The notes: generated from the sequence alone by a model not told the origin. Shown: positions 46,444 through 57,900, counted from the first letter of the stretch. The stretch: DNA of 64,000 bases from Alopecurus myosuroides (GCA_028641055.1 CM054058.1:82254020-82318019); one strand, 5' to 3'. Program-made: numbers and translations.

Positions 46444-47326
46444 TGTCGGGGGGTTACCCCCGAGTAGGGTAAAGGAAAGTGCTAAAGGCAAGGTCAGAAG
46501 GGATGGTTGGCCGAGTAGCCGCCTACCCGGTACTCGCTACCCGGTCGACTGCTACTCGGTCTCAAACAAAGATGACCAGAAGGATGAATCAAGGAAATTA
46601 TGTTCCTCCGAATGGAAGAGTTGGCCCCAGTAGAACTGGCGGGAACCTACTCGGGCCAGAAGTCAAAGGAGCCGTTCTGACACAGGATCACGCGTATCCC
46701 GGGTCCGTACTTGGCACTATTCACGGTACTGTTCATCTGAGGACGGCGTGCCTGACAGTGACAGTGTGTCAGCAGGGCGTCGCAGGATAGGGGGGCCCTA
46801 CTCTGTGTTCGGCACAGTGATAACAGACTGATCACTTGGTTTTGCCCAACGACTTTCCGGACAGGACAAGATTAGAAGCCAAAGCTGTCAGCGGGAGCTC
46901 GGAAGAAGGACGATGTGAATACTATGTCGACACTTATTTTGTACTCTACCTAGTTGGCTGTATCCGGCAGGGGCGCCAGTATATAAGGCACCCTGCCCCC
47001 TCCTGCGCGAGGGACGACGATCCTGATCCGAGAGGCGTTCGAGATTCTTGACCTAGTTCATCTTAGAGAGAAGAGTGGCTACTCGGTAGAGACCAAATTT
47101 GTACTCTGGCTACTCGGACAAGCACTAATATACAGAGAGAAAGGAAGGAGTAGGGGTTTTACCTCCTCACGAGGGCCCTGGACCTGGGTAGATCGTGTTG
47201 TTTGCAGTGTTATTTTCTTACCTCACGCGACTACTCGTCGCGTGATCCCTCCCCGAGCACCTCCAGCGTCCATCGTCCCCACACTTTTAGCCATCCTATG
47301 GCATCTGTCTTGACACCACCACGACA
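46444..47326 (+). repeat. 5' LTR of element B (883 bp)
   Basis: TGTCGGGGGGTTACCCC to CACCACGACA, with a GTATATAAGGCACC TATA box at about 46979-46992. The gag ATG (47298) is inside its last 30 bases. Confidence 0.96.
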
Positions 47327-49421
47327 GTTGGCGCCCACCGTGGGGCAACCAGCGGAGCTGGCTGGAGTTTCCGTTCGGACGGGATCTTCTTCGGCGGAGC
47401 GCGCAGTCTGTGGCCTTGTCCACATATTCGGCTCCTTCGATTTCGTCATCGACAACGTAGGCGATTTCGGCGGCAAGGCCATGCCGGAAGGCGGCACGGT
47501 GATCTCCTTCGGCGCGCATCTCGTCTACGTCGCCACCGCCGTCGTCCACGAGTTCCCGGAGGAGGTGCTGGTCGCAGAGGATCCTCCTGCTGTGATCGCT
47601 GCTCGCGGAAGGCCTGCGTGCCGTTCTGCGAACAGCGCTAAGGTGATGGTGACCGGCCTGGCTGCGAACGCCGGCAAGGGTGCTGCTGGCGCTGCGGGCG
47701 TCATCGAGGATCTTGCTGGCTCGAGCGCTGGCGGCAAGACCCACAAGCCCTACGAGAAGGACTGCAACCTTCCTCTCTCCACTACTCCGACCATTCCTGC
47801 ATCCGCAGGGCGGACCGGCATGCCTCCTCCCACTAACATCGAGCTCTTGACCATGAAGGAGCAGCTCGACCGGCAGCGCCAGGAGCTGCTCGCCGAGCAG
47901 GCGGAGTTGGACAAGGTCAGGCTTGAGCTCAGTCTAGACCAGAACGAGTACAACAAGGCTCACGGCTTCACGCCAGTTGCTAGGAGAGCTAGCAAAGTAG
48001 GTTCCACGCGGCGCAACTTAGGTGCCGAGATGGAAACTGTTGTAGAGGCTCCTAGTCAGTCCGCCACCGCAAACACCTCCATTAGGCCTAGGTACAGCAC
48101 CCCCGCCAAAACACTTAGAGCTGCAGAGGCCGTAGCCGCCGAGCTGCCGCATCTCGACGGCGACGCGCGCCCTAGACAGCAAGAGAGGCTCAATGAGTTG
48201 GTGTTAGAGCCTGCTAGGCAGAATGAGGAGTTCCGAAAAGCCAACCCGGGTGTTGGCGGCTCGCAGGTGGTGCATTTGCATGCGGCCAGATCCAACGATC
48301 AGGCCTCATCTCCGCACCCCAACCGCGAGAGGGACCGCAGTGGCAACTCGGGAAGGAACAGGCAAATGCAGGTGTACGACCCGACTGCCGCCGCGAAACA
48401 GCTCGCTGTGCCGCGACAGTCCGGCCAGAAACACAACTCTGCTGGAGCAGTCTTGCAAGCCCATAAATCTCATAGCCAAACGCGAGATGGAGATCGCCCG
48501 AGCCTTTCTCGGCAACAGGTTGCTCAGCCTGCTCGGCGGAGGCCTCATCAGCCAGCTGTTGCTCAGCCGCGTGCGGCTGACCGAGTAGCCAACCTGGTGG
48601 AGCAGCCTGTGGCCATGGAGGTAGACAGGTACGATGACGGCTACTCGGCCATGGGGCTGGCTGGGTATGATATCCTGGACCGCATGGGAGAGCGCATGCT
48701 GGAGCCCACTGATGTTCGGTACAAGCTGGACCGGATCAGTCTATCCGCGCGGCTCGAGAACACGGGTCCCCCCGGCCCTGATTGCTTCGGCCCGCGCATC
48801 ATGAACAAGCCATTCGTGAATAACTTCCAGCTCGCGAGGGGCACCAAGAGCTACAATGGCAGCACCAAGCCAGAAGACTGGCTCAATGACTATGTCACCG
48901 CGGTCCATATCGCAGGCGGCAACCGGAGATGGGCAGTGCGATACGTTCCGCAGATGCTCGAGGGTCCAGATCGCACTTGGCTCAACAATTTGCCCAAGAA
49001 TAGCATGAATTGCTGGCTGGATTTCTCGGAGGCCTTCATCAGCAACTTCACCAGCACCTACAAGAGGCCGAATAGGCCGCAGCAGCTGTCCGCCTGCAGG
49101 CAGCGAGAAGATGAGACGGATCGCGAGTATCTTACTTGGTGGAGCACATTGCGGAACACCTGTGAAGGTGTGAACGAGGCGCAGGCCATCACTTGGTTTG
49201 CGCAGGGTTGCAAGCATGGCAGCATGTTGTGGCAGAGGTTGCAAAGGGAGATGCCGAACACTCTGGCGGAGACCATCAAGATATCGGATCAGTACGCGCT
49301 TGGCGATACTACTCAGCCACTGATGGACTCCTCCGAGCCGAGAAGAAACTTCAACAACAAGCACAACGAGTTCCGCAACAAGCGCAGGGGTGATCGAATA
49401 GATACTCGGTATGACCCATGA
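47298..49421 (+). CDS. gag of element B
   Basis: The chosen start is the ATG at 47298, within the LTR end: MASVLTPPRQLAPTVGQ reads through the PBS. An N-terminal domain follows (CGLVHIFGSFDFVIDNVGDF ... VISFGAHLVYVA), then a coiled coil from about residue 185 (KEQLDRQRQELLAEQAEL) and a disordered charged region. The gag core lies at about residues 525-640 (PEDWLNDYVTAVHIAG, RTWLNNLPKNSMNCW, YLTWWSTLRNTC). The frame ends TGA at 49419, overlapping the ATG of the next frame (49411). The zinc knuckle lies in that next frame, so this overlap is more likely a frameshift mutation than a designed junction. Confidence 0.88.
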   Translation: MASVLTPPRQLAPTVGQPAELAGVSVRTGSSSAERAVCGLVHIFGSFDFVIDNVGDFGGKAMPEGGTVISFGAHLVYVATAVVHEFPEEVLVAEDPPAVIAARGRPACRSANSAKVMVTGLAANAGKGAAGAAGVIEDLAGSSAGGKTHKPYEKDCNLPLSTTPTIPASAGRTGMPPPTNIELLTMKEQLDRQRQELLAEQAELDKVRLELSLDQNEYNKAHGFTPVARRASKVGSTRRNLGAEMETVVEAPSQSATANTSIRPRYSTPAKTLRAAEAVAAELPHLDGDARPRQQERLNELVLEPARQNEEFRKANPGVGGSQVVHLHAARSNDQASSPHPNRERDRSGNSGRNRQMQVYDPTAAAKQLAVPRQSGQKHNSAGAVLQAHKSHSQTRDGDRPSLSRQQVAQPARRRPHQPAVAQPRAADRVANLVEQPVAMEVDRYDDGYSAMGLAGYDILDRMGERMLEPTDVRYKLDRISLSARLENTGPPGPDCFGPRIMNKPFVNNFQLARGTKSYNGSTKPEDWLNDYVTAVHIAGGNRRWAVRYVPQMLEGPDRTWLNNLPKNSMNCWLDFSEAFISNFTSTYKRPNRPQQLSACRQREDETDREYLTWWSTLRNTCEGVNEAQAITWFAQGCKHGSMLWQRLQREMPNTLAETIKISDQYALGDTTQPLMDSSEPRRNFNNKHNEFRNKRRGDRIDTRYDP
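47327..47346 (+). promoter_or_regulatory. primer-binding site of element B
   Basis: GTTGGCGCCCACCGTGGGGC directly after the LTR end. Same site as in C and E. Confidence 0.9.
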
Positions 49422-50778
49422 GGAGGTGAATGCAGTGGGTGTCGGAGTTGGGAGTAGCCAAGGGCAAAAACCTGCTGGAGCCCAGTACGGGCGGAACCAG
49501 AACCAGGGCCAAGGCAACAGGAAGCCATACCGAGCTCCTCAGCCGGGAAGCGGCAACTCGGAGCCGGCTAAGAAGTTCGTCTTTGACGATATGAAGGATG
49601 GCCCATGCAGCTTCCACACACAGCACCCTTCGAGGCCAGCCAACCACACTACTCGGCAATGCAAATGGTGGGATCTGATCAGGAATGAGGGCTTGCCTCC
49701 TCCTCCTCCTCTGCCAATTGCGAATGCCAATGTTCAGCCTGCTCGCGCACCCGCACCTCGGCCTCCGGCGTTCCCGAGAAGAGAGAATGTGAACCAAGTG
49801 GCTTTAGGAGCCAGCCGCTACTTCAACAATGAGGGTTACCGCAACAACAACAACAACCGCAACCGCAACAACAACAGAGGAAACAACAACAACTACCAGG
49901 GCAACAACAATGGTAACAATGATGATGGGGGCCGCAACCAGTACCAAGAGCACCACGAGAGCTACATGATCTTCACTTCTGAGCCTGTCGACAAGCAGTC
50001 GCAGCACAGGCATGCCATGGAGGTCAATGTTGTGATCCCTGCTGTTCCTCATTACATGCACTGGTGCAATGTAGAGATCACATGGTCCCGAGCTGACCAT
50101 CCCAAGGTGATGCCCAACCCGGGTAGCTACGCATTGGTGCTGGACCCTACTTTCTTGGGTCCCGAGAAGAACGTGAGGTTCAGCAAGGTGCTAATCGACA
50201 ACGGCAGCAGCATCAACATCGTGTACAAGGACACACTCGAGAAGCTCGGTATCGCCGAGAACATGCTGCTACCCAGCAAGACCACTTTACATGGAATTGT
50301 GCCGGGGATTTCTTGTTCTCCAATGGGCAGAGTATTGATAGACGTCCTATTCGGTACCAGGGAGAATTGTCGCACAGAGAGGCTGCAGTTCGAGGTGGTT
50401 GATCATCAAAGCCCTTACCATGCTCTACTCGGTAGGTCTGCTCTGAGCAAGTTCATGGCCTCTACCCACACGGCATACCTGAAGATGAAGATCACTGGTC
50501 CCAATGGTGTGATTACCATCTCTGGTGATTACAAGAAGTCCATGGAGTGTGCCTCTACGGGTTCTCAGCTGGCGGAGTCAATGGTGATCGCTGCCAAGAA
50601 GAAGAAGATACATGAGGTGGTGGCCATGGCGCAGGCTGCGCAAGGTGTTGCGCCTGGGATGCCGAGCTCCCAGTACGGGACCGCGTTCCAGGCCTCCCAG
50701 GAAACGAAGAAGATCCAGGTTGACCCTGAGTTCCCCGACCGAGTTGCCATCATTGGCTCCGGGTTGGCGGAGAAATAG
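49411..50778 (+). CDS. gag zinc knuckle and retropepsin (element B)
   Basis: 455-residue frame. A zinc-knuckle-like CSFHTQHPSRPANHTTRQC comes first, then a Pro-rich segment and an Asn/Arg-rich run (about 49840-49940, mostly AAC codons). An aspartic protease follows with VLIDNGSSINIVYK (D-N-G in place of D-G-G, near 50197) and LHGIVPGISC. The frame closes at TAG 50776-50778 just before the RT; the same frame continues beyond (ESELIHFLRENRDVFAW), so this is an in-frame nonsense change. Confidence 0.87.
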   Translation: MTHEEVNAVGVGVGSSQGQKPAGAQYGRNQNQGQGNRKPYRAPQPGSGNSEPAKKFVFDDMKDGPCSFHTQHPSRPANHTTRQCKWWDLIRNEGLPPPPPLPIANANVQPARAPAPRPPAFPRRENVNQVALGASRYFNNEGYRNNNNNRNRNNNRGNNNNYQGNNNGNNDDGGRNQYQEHHESYMIFTSEPVDKQSQHRHAMEVNVVIPAVPHYMHWCNVEITWSRADHPKVMPNPGSYALVLDPTFLGPEKNVRFSKVLIDNGSSINIVYKDTLEKLGIAENMLLPSKTTLHGIVPGISCSPMGRVLIDVLFGTRENCRTERLQFEVVDHQSPYHALLGRSALSKFMASTHTAYLKMKITGPNGVITISGDYKKSMECASTGSQLAESMVIAAKKKKIHEVVAMAQAAQGVAPGMPSSQYGTAFQASQETKKIQVDPEFPDRVAIIGSGLAEK

Positions 50779-51564
50779 GAAAGCGAGCTCATCCACTTCC
50801 TCCGTGAGAATCGGGACGTGTTCGCCTGGTCCAATGAAGATCTGCCAGGTGTCCCGAGGGAGTTGGTTGAGCACTCGTTACATGTGCGTCCAGACGCCAA
50901 GCCAGTGAAGCAGGCTATGCGCCGCTTCGGAGATGAGAGGAGGAAAGCTATCGGTGATCAGATCACCAAGTTGCTGATAAGTAATTTCATCATGGAGGTG
51001 CTGCATCCGGATTGGCTAGCCAACCCGGTCATGGTCGAGAAGAAGAAGGAGGATCCTAAGGCCGCTACCGCTTGGCGCATGTGCGTCGACTATACCGACC
51101 TGAACAAGGCCTGCCCCAAGGATCCCTTTCCGCTACCTCGCATTGATCAGGTTATCGATTCCACAGCTGGTTGTGAGCTCTTGTCTTTCATAGATGCCTA
51201 CTTGGGTTTTCATCAAATAGCTCTCAACCCTGCTGATCAAATAAAGACTGCTTTCATTACCCCGTACGGGGCATATTGCTATTGTGTCATGTGTTTCGGG
51301 TTGCGGAATGCGGGTGCAACCTATCAGAGATGCATGCAGAAATGCTTGCATGATCAGCTCGGCAAGAATGTGCAGGTGTACGTAGATGACATTGTCATCA
51401 AAACGAATAAAACACATACTCTGCTTGCCGACCTTGAGGAAACCTTTGCTAACCTGCGCAAGTATAAAATGAAGATGAATCCGAGTAAGTGCACCTTTGG
51501 CGTCCCGGCTGGCAAGCTACTTGGCTTCTTGGTGTCTAGTCGGGGCATTGAGCCAATCCTTTAA
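50779..51564 (+). pseudogene. reverse transcriptase of element B
   Basis: RMCVDYTDLNKACPKD, LLSFIDAYLGFHQI and the catalytic QVYVDDIVIK (about 51376-51405). The frame breaks after GIEPIL at 51564. Active-site residues are intact. Confidence 0.9.
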
Positions 51565-51584
51565 AGATAAAAGCTATTGAGAGC

Positions 51585-52382
51585 ATGTCTTTGCCGAGAT
51601 CCCTGAAGGATGTGCAAAAGTTCACGGGTTGCTTGGCATCTCTGAGCCGTTTCCTGGGCCGAATGGGCGAGAAGGCCCTGCCTCTATATCAATTGATGAA
51701 GAAGAGTGATAAGTTCGTCTGGACGCCGCAAGCGGACGTGGCGTTCAACGAGCTGAAGGAAATGCTGGGTAGCGCTCCCATATTGGCTAGTCCGCTACCC
51801 AAGGAGCCAATGCTGCTGTATATTGCTGCTACTAACCGAGTAGTCAGTGTGGTGATTGTAGTGGAACGAGAAGAGGAAGGCAAAAGTGTGCAGCGCCCAG
51901 TGTACTACCTCAGCGAAGTGTTGTCCAGCTCCAAGCAGAACTACCCGTACTACCAGAAGATGACCTACGGCGTGTACCTGGGCGCCAAGAAGCTGAAGCA
52001 CTATTTCCAAGAGCATCCTATCACTGTTGTGAGTTCTGCTCCCATCTCGGATATTATGGGCAACAAGGAGGCGAGTGGAAGAGTAGCCAAGTGGGCAATC
52101 GAGCTAGCCGCGTACGCTCCCACGTATGCGAGAAGAGAAGCCATCAAGTCTCAAATTCTGGCGGAATTTCTGGTGGACTGGGCAGAGGTGCAGTACGAAC
52201 CTCCTGCCCCAGTTTTCAATTACTGGAGGATGCACTTCGATGGCTCGAAGGTGAAGGAGGGGCTTGGTGCTGGCGTAGTGCTTACGTCACCCAAGCGAGA
52301 TCAACTCAAGTACGTGCTGCAAATCCACTTCAAAGCATCAAACAATGTTGCAGAGTACGAAGCCGTGGTGCACGGCTTGTGA
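51585..52382 (+). pseudogene. RNase H domains of element B (first, and start of second)
   Basis: The connection and gypsy RNase H (PVYYLSEVLSSSKQNYPYYQ) are followed by the second RNase H with MHFDGSKVKEGLGAGVVL and VAEYEAVVHGL. A TGA at 52380-52382 stops it within the second domain. Confidence 0.88.
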
Positions 52383-52400
52383 GTAGCCAAGGAGGTTGGC

Positions 52401-53666
52401 GTGCATCGCATCATATGCTATGGTGATTCCGATCTAGTGGTGCAGCAAGTTTCTGGAACTTGGGACGCCTTGGATGCCAACATGGCATCGTATCGCTTCC
52501 TGGTGCAGTCTATGACTGGATTCTTCGAAGGCTGCGATTTCCAGCACATCCACCGAGCAGAGAATGAAGCAGCAGACGAGATGTCCAAGTTGGGGTCTTC
52601 TCGGCAATCCATCCCGGCGGGAATTGCCTTGGAGCATTTGAGAAAGCCATCCATCAAGCCATCCCCCAACTCGGAGTCCATATTCGTTCCTTCTCTGCCA
52701 AATGAAGAAGCTGTTCCCATGGAGATTGACTGGGAGAATGCAACACAGAACCCGGGGACTGCAGCCTCCATCCCGGGGACTGGCGTCTGCAACTCGGGGA
52801 CTGCCGTTCCCTACTCGGGGACTGACATTCCCTACTCGGGGACTGTCTTTCCCTACTCCGGGACTGCCCCTCTCGACCCGGGGACTGTTGGATTCATTGA
52901 GGAAGTTCTCGCAAATCGTTCATGGCTTCAAAGAAGTGCTCTTAACCCTAAAGAGCAGGCAGTGGCACCTGTTCCAATGGAAGTGGACGAACCAGTGTTT
53001 CCTACACGGGAGACACCGAGTTGGGCTATGCCCATATTATCCTTTCTAAGGGACGGTACCCTGCCAGAAGATGAGGTTGCTCCAAGGCAGATTCAGAGAA
53101 GATCCAAGGGATACACCATATTCCGAGAAGTGCTGCACAAGAGAAGTGCTACCGGCGTGCTGCAGCGCTGTGTAGAACCAGAAGAAGGAGAAGAAATTCT
53201 GGTGGAAATACATCAAGGAGAATGTGGGCACCATGCCTCTTCTCGGGCATTGGTCAAGAAGGCTTTTCGGCACGGATACTATTGGCTCACTGCTTTGAAA
53301 CAAGCTGAGGATATCGTGAGGAAGTGCAATGGCTGCCAGAGATTTGCAAGTAAGATCCACCTGCCTGCTTCCGAGTTGAAAACCATTCCCAGTACTTGGC
53401 CATTTGCTGTTTGGTGCTTGGATATGGTTGGTCCCTTCAAACCGGCTAGAGGCAACATGACTCATATCTTGGTCATGGTTGACAAATTCACCAAGTGGAT
53501 AGAAGTGAAGCCTATTCGGAAGTGCGATGGAGCCACAGCCGTGAGTTTCTTGAAGGATGTGATCCTGAGATACGGATACCCGCCCAGCATCATCACGGAC
53601 AATGGCACAAATTTTGCTGAAGGAGCGCAATGGTGCGATTCTGCAGAGATAAGCATATCCGACTAG
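52401..53666 (+). pseudogene. second RNase H end, heptad-repeat linker and integrase N-part (element B)
   Basis: Starts with ICYGDSDLVVQQVSGTWD and NEAADEMSKLG (third and fourth catalytic residues of the second RNase H). A linker with seven 7-residue repeats follows (52751-52886), then the integrase zinc domain (CGHHASS ... CNGCQRFA), D in CLDMVGPF (about 53417) and D in IITDNGTNFAEG (about 53592). A frameshift near 53625 ends the frame at 53666. Confidence 0.9.
52751..52886 (+). repeat. 21-bp coding minisatellite with purine-tract-like core, 7 units
   Basis: GGGGACT (one unit GGGACT) recurs at 52754, 52775, 52796, 52817, 52838, 52859 and 52880, spaced exactly 21 bp. Most units read CTCGGGGACTG or CCCGGGGACTG. 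The translation is a heptapeptide repeat with SGT or PGT in each unit. The core resembles the element's own purine tract, TTCGGGGACTAA at 60941. Confidence 0.93.
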
Positions 53667-54288
53667 ACGCTGCGTCAGTCGCGCATCCCGCCTCCAATGG
53701 GCAAGTTGAAAGAGCAAATGGCATGGTGCTAGCTGGCATAAAGCCAAGGCTGATTGAGCCACTGCTGAAAACACCTGGGTGTTGGGTAGATGCGTTGCCA
53801 GCGGTGTTGTGGAGTCTAAGGACTACCCCTAACCGGTCAACCGGATACACGCCATTCTTCTTGGTATATGGGGCTGAGGCCGTATTGCCAATAGACCTAG
53901 AGCATGACTCCCCCGAGTAACCCTCTACACTGAGGAGGAGGCGAGAGAAGCTCGAGAAGACGACGTTGACCTGCTTGAAGAAGTAAGAGAGCTGACTCTG
54001 TCACGTTCGGCTATCTACCAGCAAAACCTGCGGCGTTATCATAGCCGAAAGGTGAACCCAAGGGTTTTCCGAGAAGGAGACATGGTCCTTAGGCTTGTGC
54101 AACGCACAGCCGGGATGCACAAGTTGTCTCCTCCATGGGAAGGGCCCTTCATTGTGAGCAATGCTTTGCACAATGATGCCTATTACCTAGTCGACGCACA
54201 GCCATCACAGAAGAACAGGGTAGACAAAGCTGGAGAGGAATCTAAGCGTCCCTGGAATATAGCTCTACTCTGTCGCTTTCATTCATGA
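53630..54288 (+). pseudogene. integrase C-part of element B
   Basis: Continues the integrase in new frames: ASNGQVERAN carries the catalytic Glu (about 53698), then TTPNRSTGYTPFFLVYGAEA. A frameshift near 53918 follows, and the tail (LSRSAIYQQNLRRYHSRK, HKLSPPWEGPF) ends at a stop at 54288. Confidence 0.88.
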
Positions 54289-54959
54289 GAAGAAATGTGT
54301 ATGTACTCTCTTATCCGAGTTAAATCTCTACTCTGCAATCTGAAATTGAACTCGGGGACTGCCCTCGTCCAAGAATGCGCTAAGTGTTTCTACTCGGCTT
54401 CGCTCTTTGTCTATTCGGTTGCTCTGCTTCAAATTTCATAAGTACATTGAGTATTGTGTTTAAACCTACATGCCAACTCTTCGACTCTGCTGCTGTCCGA
54501 AACCCGGCTTCATGGCAAGCAAGAGAACAAGCAAAAGGTCAATGAGCACAAGAAAAATTGCTAAGGAAAGAAAGAGTGCAGGAACCGAGTAGGGTGTTTT
54601 TACTACTGTTTTTCGTTAACTCTTTTCGGCTAAGTGGTGGGCTGCGTTACTATGAGTGTTTCTAAGTGGCTAAGTATTTGCAACTCCAACTTTGAACTCT
54701 CGTGACTCGAATACCAAAAAAGCAACAAGTTGCGGGTAAGAGCTGAGATAAAAAGGAGGAGCGAATAAGAAATGCAACTCGGGGACTTGCATGATAACGC
54801 AACCCGGCATCGAGCCAAGGTTGCTCAAATTGACTAAGTTAAAAATATCAAACGTGAATAAAACTGAGTAGCAAGCGAAAACATAAGTGTTTCGATACAT
54901 CTGCACACGGCATCCCGGGGATCTGATAAAAGTTTGGAGGATAAAGTTGCAGGAAAGGA
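54289..54959 (+). other. noncoding region between pol and antisense gene (B)
   Basis: No coding signal. Contains further CTCGGGGACT motifs (about 54353 and 54781). Confidence 0.65.
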
Positions 54960-57900
54960 TCAGGTCGAAGCAGCAGTATTCTTGGTGTTGGCCTTGGTAG
55001 CTTCCGCTTCAGCATTGGTCTCGGTATTGGCCTTGGCAGCTTCCGCTTCAGCGCTGGCCTTGGCAGCATCAGCTTCAGAGCTGGCAGCGTCAGTCTTCGC
55101 AGCTACAGCTTCAGTGCTGGCCTTGGCAGCATCAACCTCCGAGTTGGCGGCGTCGGTCTTCGCTGTATCCGCATCTGGCTCGGTGGCAGCCTGGTCAGAG
55201 GTGGCCGTGGCCACCGAGATGAGCTATGTCGCCGAGGTGGAGGCAGTCGATTGGGCGCGGAGGCGAGCCGTGTCATCGAGGGCCGCACCTGATGAAGTGC
55301 TGAACTCGAGCGTTGCGGTGTCGATCGTCATCTTCTCGCTCTCGGCCTCATCGTCGCTATCCGCGACAGCCGCAGCCTTCCCCTTCCCGGTCTTGTCGAC
55401 GAGGCGATCGAAGAAGCTCAGGCCTTCGGACTCAGCGGCATCCTCGTCCATGTCTTCGTCCTCATCTTCCTCCTCGCCTTCGTCCACCTCGGTATCAGGC
55501 TCTGTGAGACCTTCAATGAAGCGAGCAGTGTCCGTGTACTGGGCGATCTCGTACGCAACTGCCTCGCGGCGAGCCACGCACGAGGAATCCTTCTCCCACG
55601 TGGAGTCTTCACGAACCTCGCGGATGACGTTCAAGTTCAGGTTCTCGTACCAGCTGCATATGAACAGCAGCAGCATATCAGCGCCTGCCCGAGCTCCAGA
55701 CGCTCGCCACTTCTTCAGCTCGGCCTTCACGCCGTTCAGCTTCAAGGCAAGTCCGCGGATGGTTCCTGGCGCGGAGTCCCAAGGCCAGAACAGGTCATGG
55801 AGTTTAAAGGCCGTAGACACCAAATCGGTGCCCACGCCCCTTAGGCGCTGAAGTTGACCTTGGATATTTGTGAGGCTGTCTTCGATTGAAGCTTTGGTAT
55901 CCATCGGATCGCCCTTCTCGGCGCGAACTACTTGGGCCTTCTCCAATGCGGGCTTGCAAGCTGAGCAGAGGTCCGGGAAGATTTCTGAAAGAGCTATCAG
56001 AAGAAATTAGAGACAAAGGCAGAAGAAAACGGCAAGCCGAGAAGACAAGAAGAAGAAGAGGCAAGTAAACAAGAGCAGAGAAGCAAGTACTTACTATTCA
56101 GCTCGCAGAGTAGCGACTGCAGCTTCTTCTGCCAAGACTCTTCGTCCGCGGTGTGCCTCTCTTCGATCTTGCGGAGGCCGTTGAGCTGGAGCATGAGTTC
56201 GGCGTTGCTCTTCTTCAGCACCTCGCACTCCATCTCGAGGGCTTTCTGCTTAGCTGTGGCTGCTGTTTCAATCTCCTTCTTCCCGGCAGCTATCTTGTTC
56301 TTCTCGCCAGCTATCTTTATGGCATCTTGAAGAGCGCGCCTCAACTGAATCTGCAGCGGCTCCAGCTCGGTGGCATGTTTCTTAGCAAGCTCGACGGCCT
56401 GGCTCTCTAGTTGCTGCTGTACCTCAGCAGGCTTAAGACAATCCAAGTTCTCCTCAACAAACTTCTTATGGTCTTCTGTGAAGAGCAAAACACGGTCAGA
56501 AGAGTAGCAAAGAAGGAAAAAGAAAGATAAGCCGAGAAGACGGTAACTTACCCTCCAGTTTCTTGATCGTGGCTTGGCCACTCTCAACAAAAGCGCGGCA
56601 GTTCGCGTGCTCCTCGTCCAAGGCCTTAAACTTGCCTGCAGAGTAGAATCGGTTAGAGCAGAAAGCAAAAGCGGGCGTAAACATCAAACGCGGGAACCGC
56701 GTAGCTAAAAGCTTACTTTCGACTTCGGAAAGCTTGAGGGCGCTATCCATGACCTCCTTCTCCACCACCTCGTCGGTCTTGCGCTCCATTTCTAGGGCTT
56801 CAAGGCGCCTCCTAGCGATGCTGTGGTTCCAGGGCAGCCGACGGTACAGATTGGTTCTCTTCAAAAGGCTATTCTGAGAGACAGAAAGAAAATGAATCAG
56901 ACAAAGTTGTAAAGATCCAACCCGAGAAGGCGGCAACTCGGTTGAGTATCCGCCTACTCGGCCAGAATCTCGGGGACTGGGTGATGGATAATAAGAAGGA
57001 GAAGAGTAGAAGAGAAGGAAAATACAACTCGGGACGGATGAGTAAGACTTACCGCATAAGTTTGCTCAAGATCCTCTGCGGCCTTGCGGTGGACGAACAG
57101 CTTGGCGGCGAGCGTGCTGGACTTGGACGAGATGGTCATGGGTTTATAACCCATGTCCGCCTTGTTCCAGTCAACGCGCATGTGATCCAAATTGCCCAAG
57201 CCCACGCCGTCCCAATTCGGGTTGCCAAGGACTTTGCTGTCCCACTCAGCGTCAATAAATCCAACCCGATTGATCATTTGCTCAAGTCCTGTGGACGTCA
57301 CTTCGGCTTCCTGGACCTCGCGCGAGGAGATCGAGACGGACCTGTCTTTGTTTCTGGCCGGAGGTTTGGAGTCCACTGCCGTGGCCTGCTGGCCTCTCCT
57401 GATGGCAAGTTTCTTCTCGGCGGGGGTTACTGGGATGCCATACTGATTGCTGATCTTCATCAAGTAAGGCGGGAAGCTGGGCGGATCTGGGAAGGTGGAT
57501 CCTGCGCCGGCACCAGCTGCCGCGCCAGGTTCGCGGATGGTGAGCTGGCCGGCCTCGGCAGTTGGTCTTGGCGGCGGCATCGTGGCAGCATCATGCGCAC
57601 CGCCACGCGCCGGATTCCTGCGGACAGTGCCTTCTGGCTGGCCAGCTGGCTTCTCGGCAGCCTGCTTCTCAAAAGTTTTCTTCTCGGCGGCCTTCTTCTC
57701 GGCGGCCTTCTTCTCAGCAGCTTCCTTCTTGATATTAGCGTTGGGAGCAATCTTCTTGACAGGATGTTTGGCCGGAGGGCTGGATGCTGTCTTGGTCTTC
57801 TTCACTGGTGGGGGATTTGGTGCGGTGGAGGAAGTGCCCTGCTGGGTAGGCGGAGCCAAGGGCGTGCTACCCGGCGCATCGTCCGGCTGCGCGTGGCTCT

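Noticed and set aside
47840..49400. Minus-strand frames in B gag
   Set aside because: Complement shadows of GC-rich gag coding sequence without domains.
49405..49425. Programmed overlap (ATG within the gag stop region) between gag and the next frame in B
   Set aside because: The zinc knuckle that belongs to gag lies in the second frame, so a frameshift mutation within gag is simpler. No slippery heptamer was seen.
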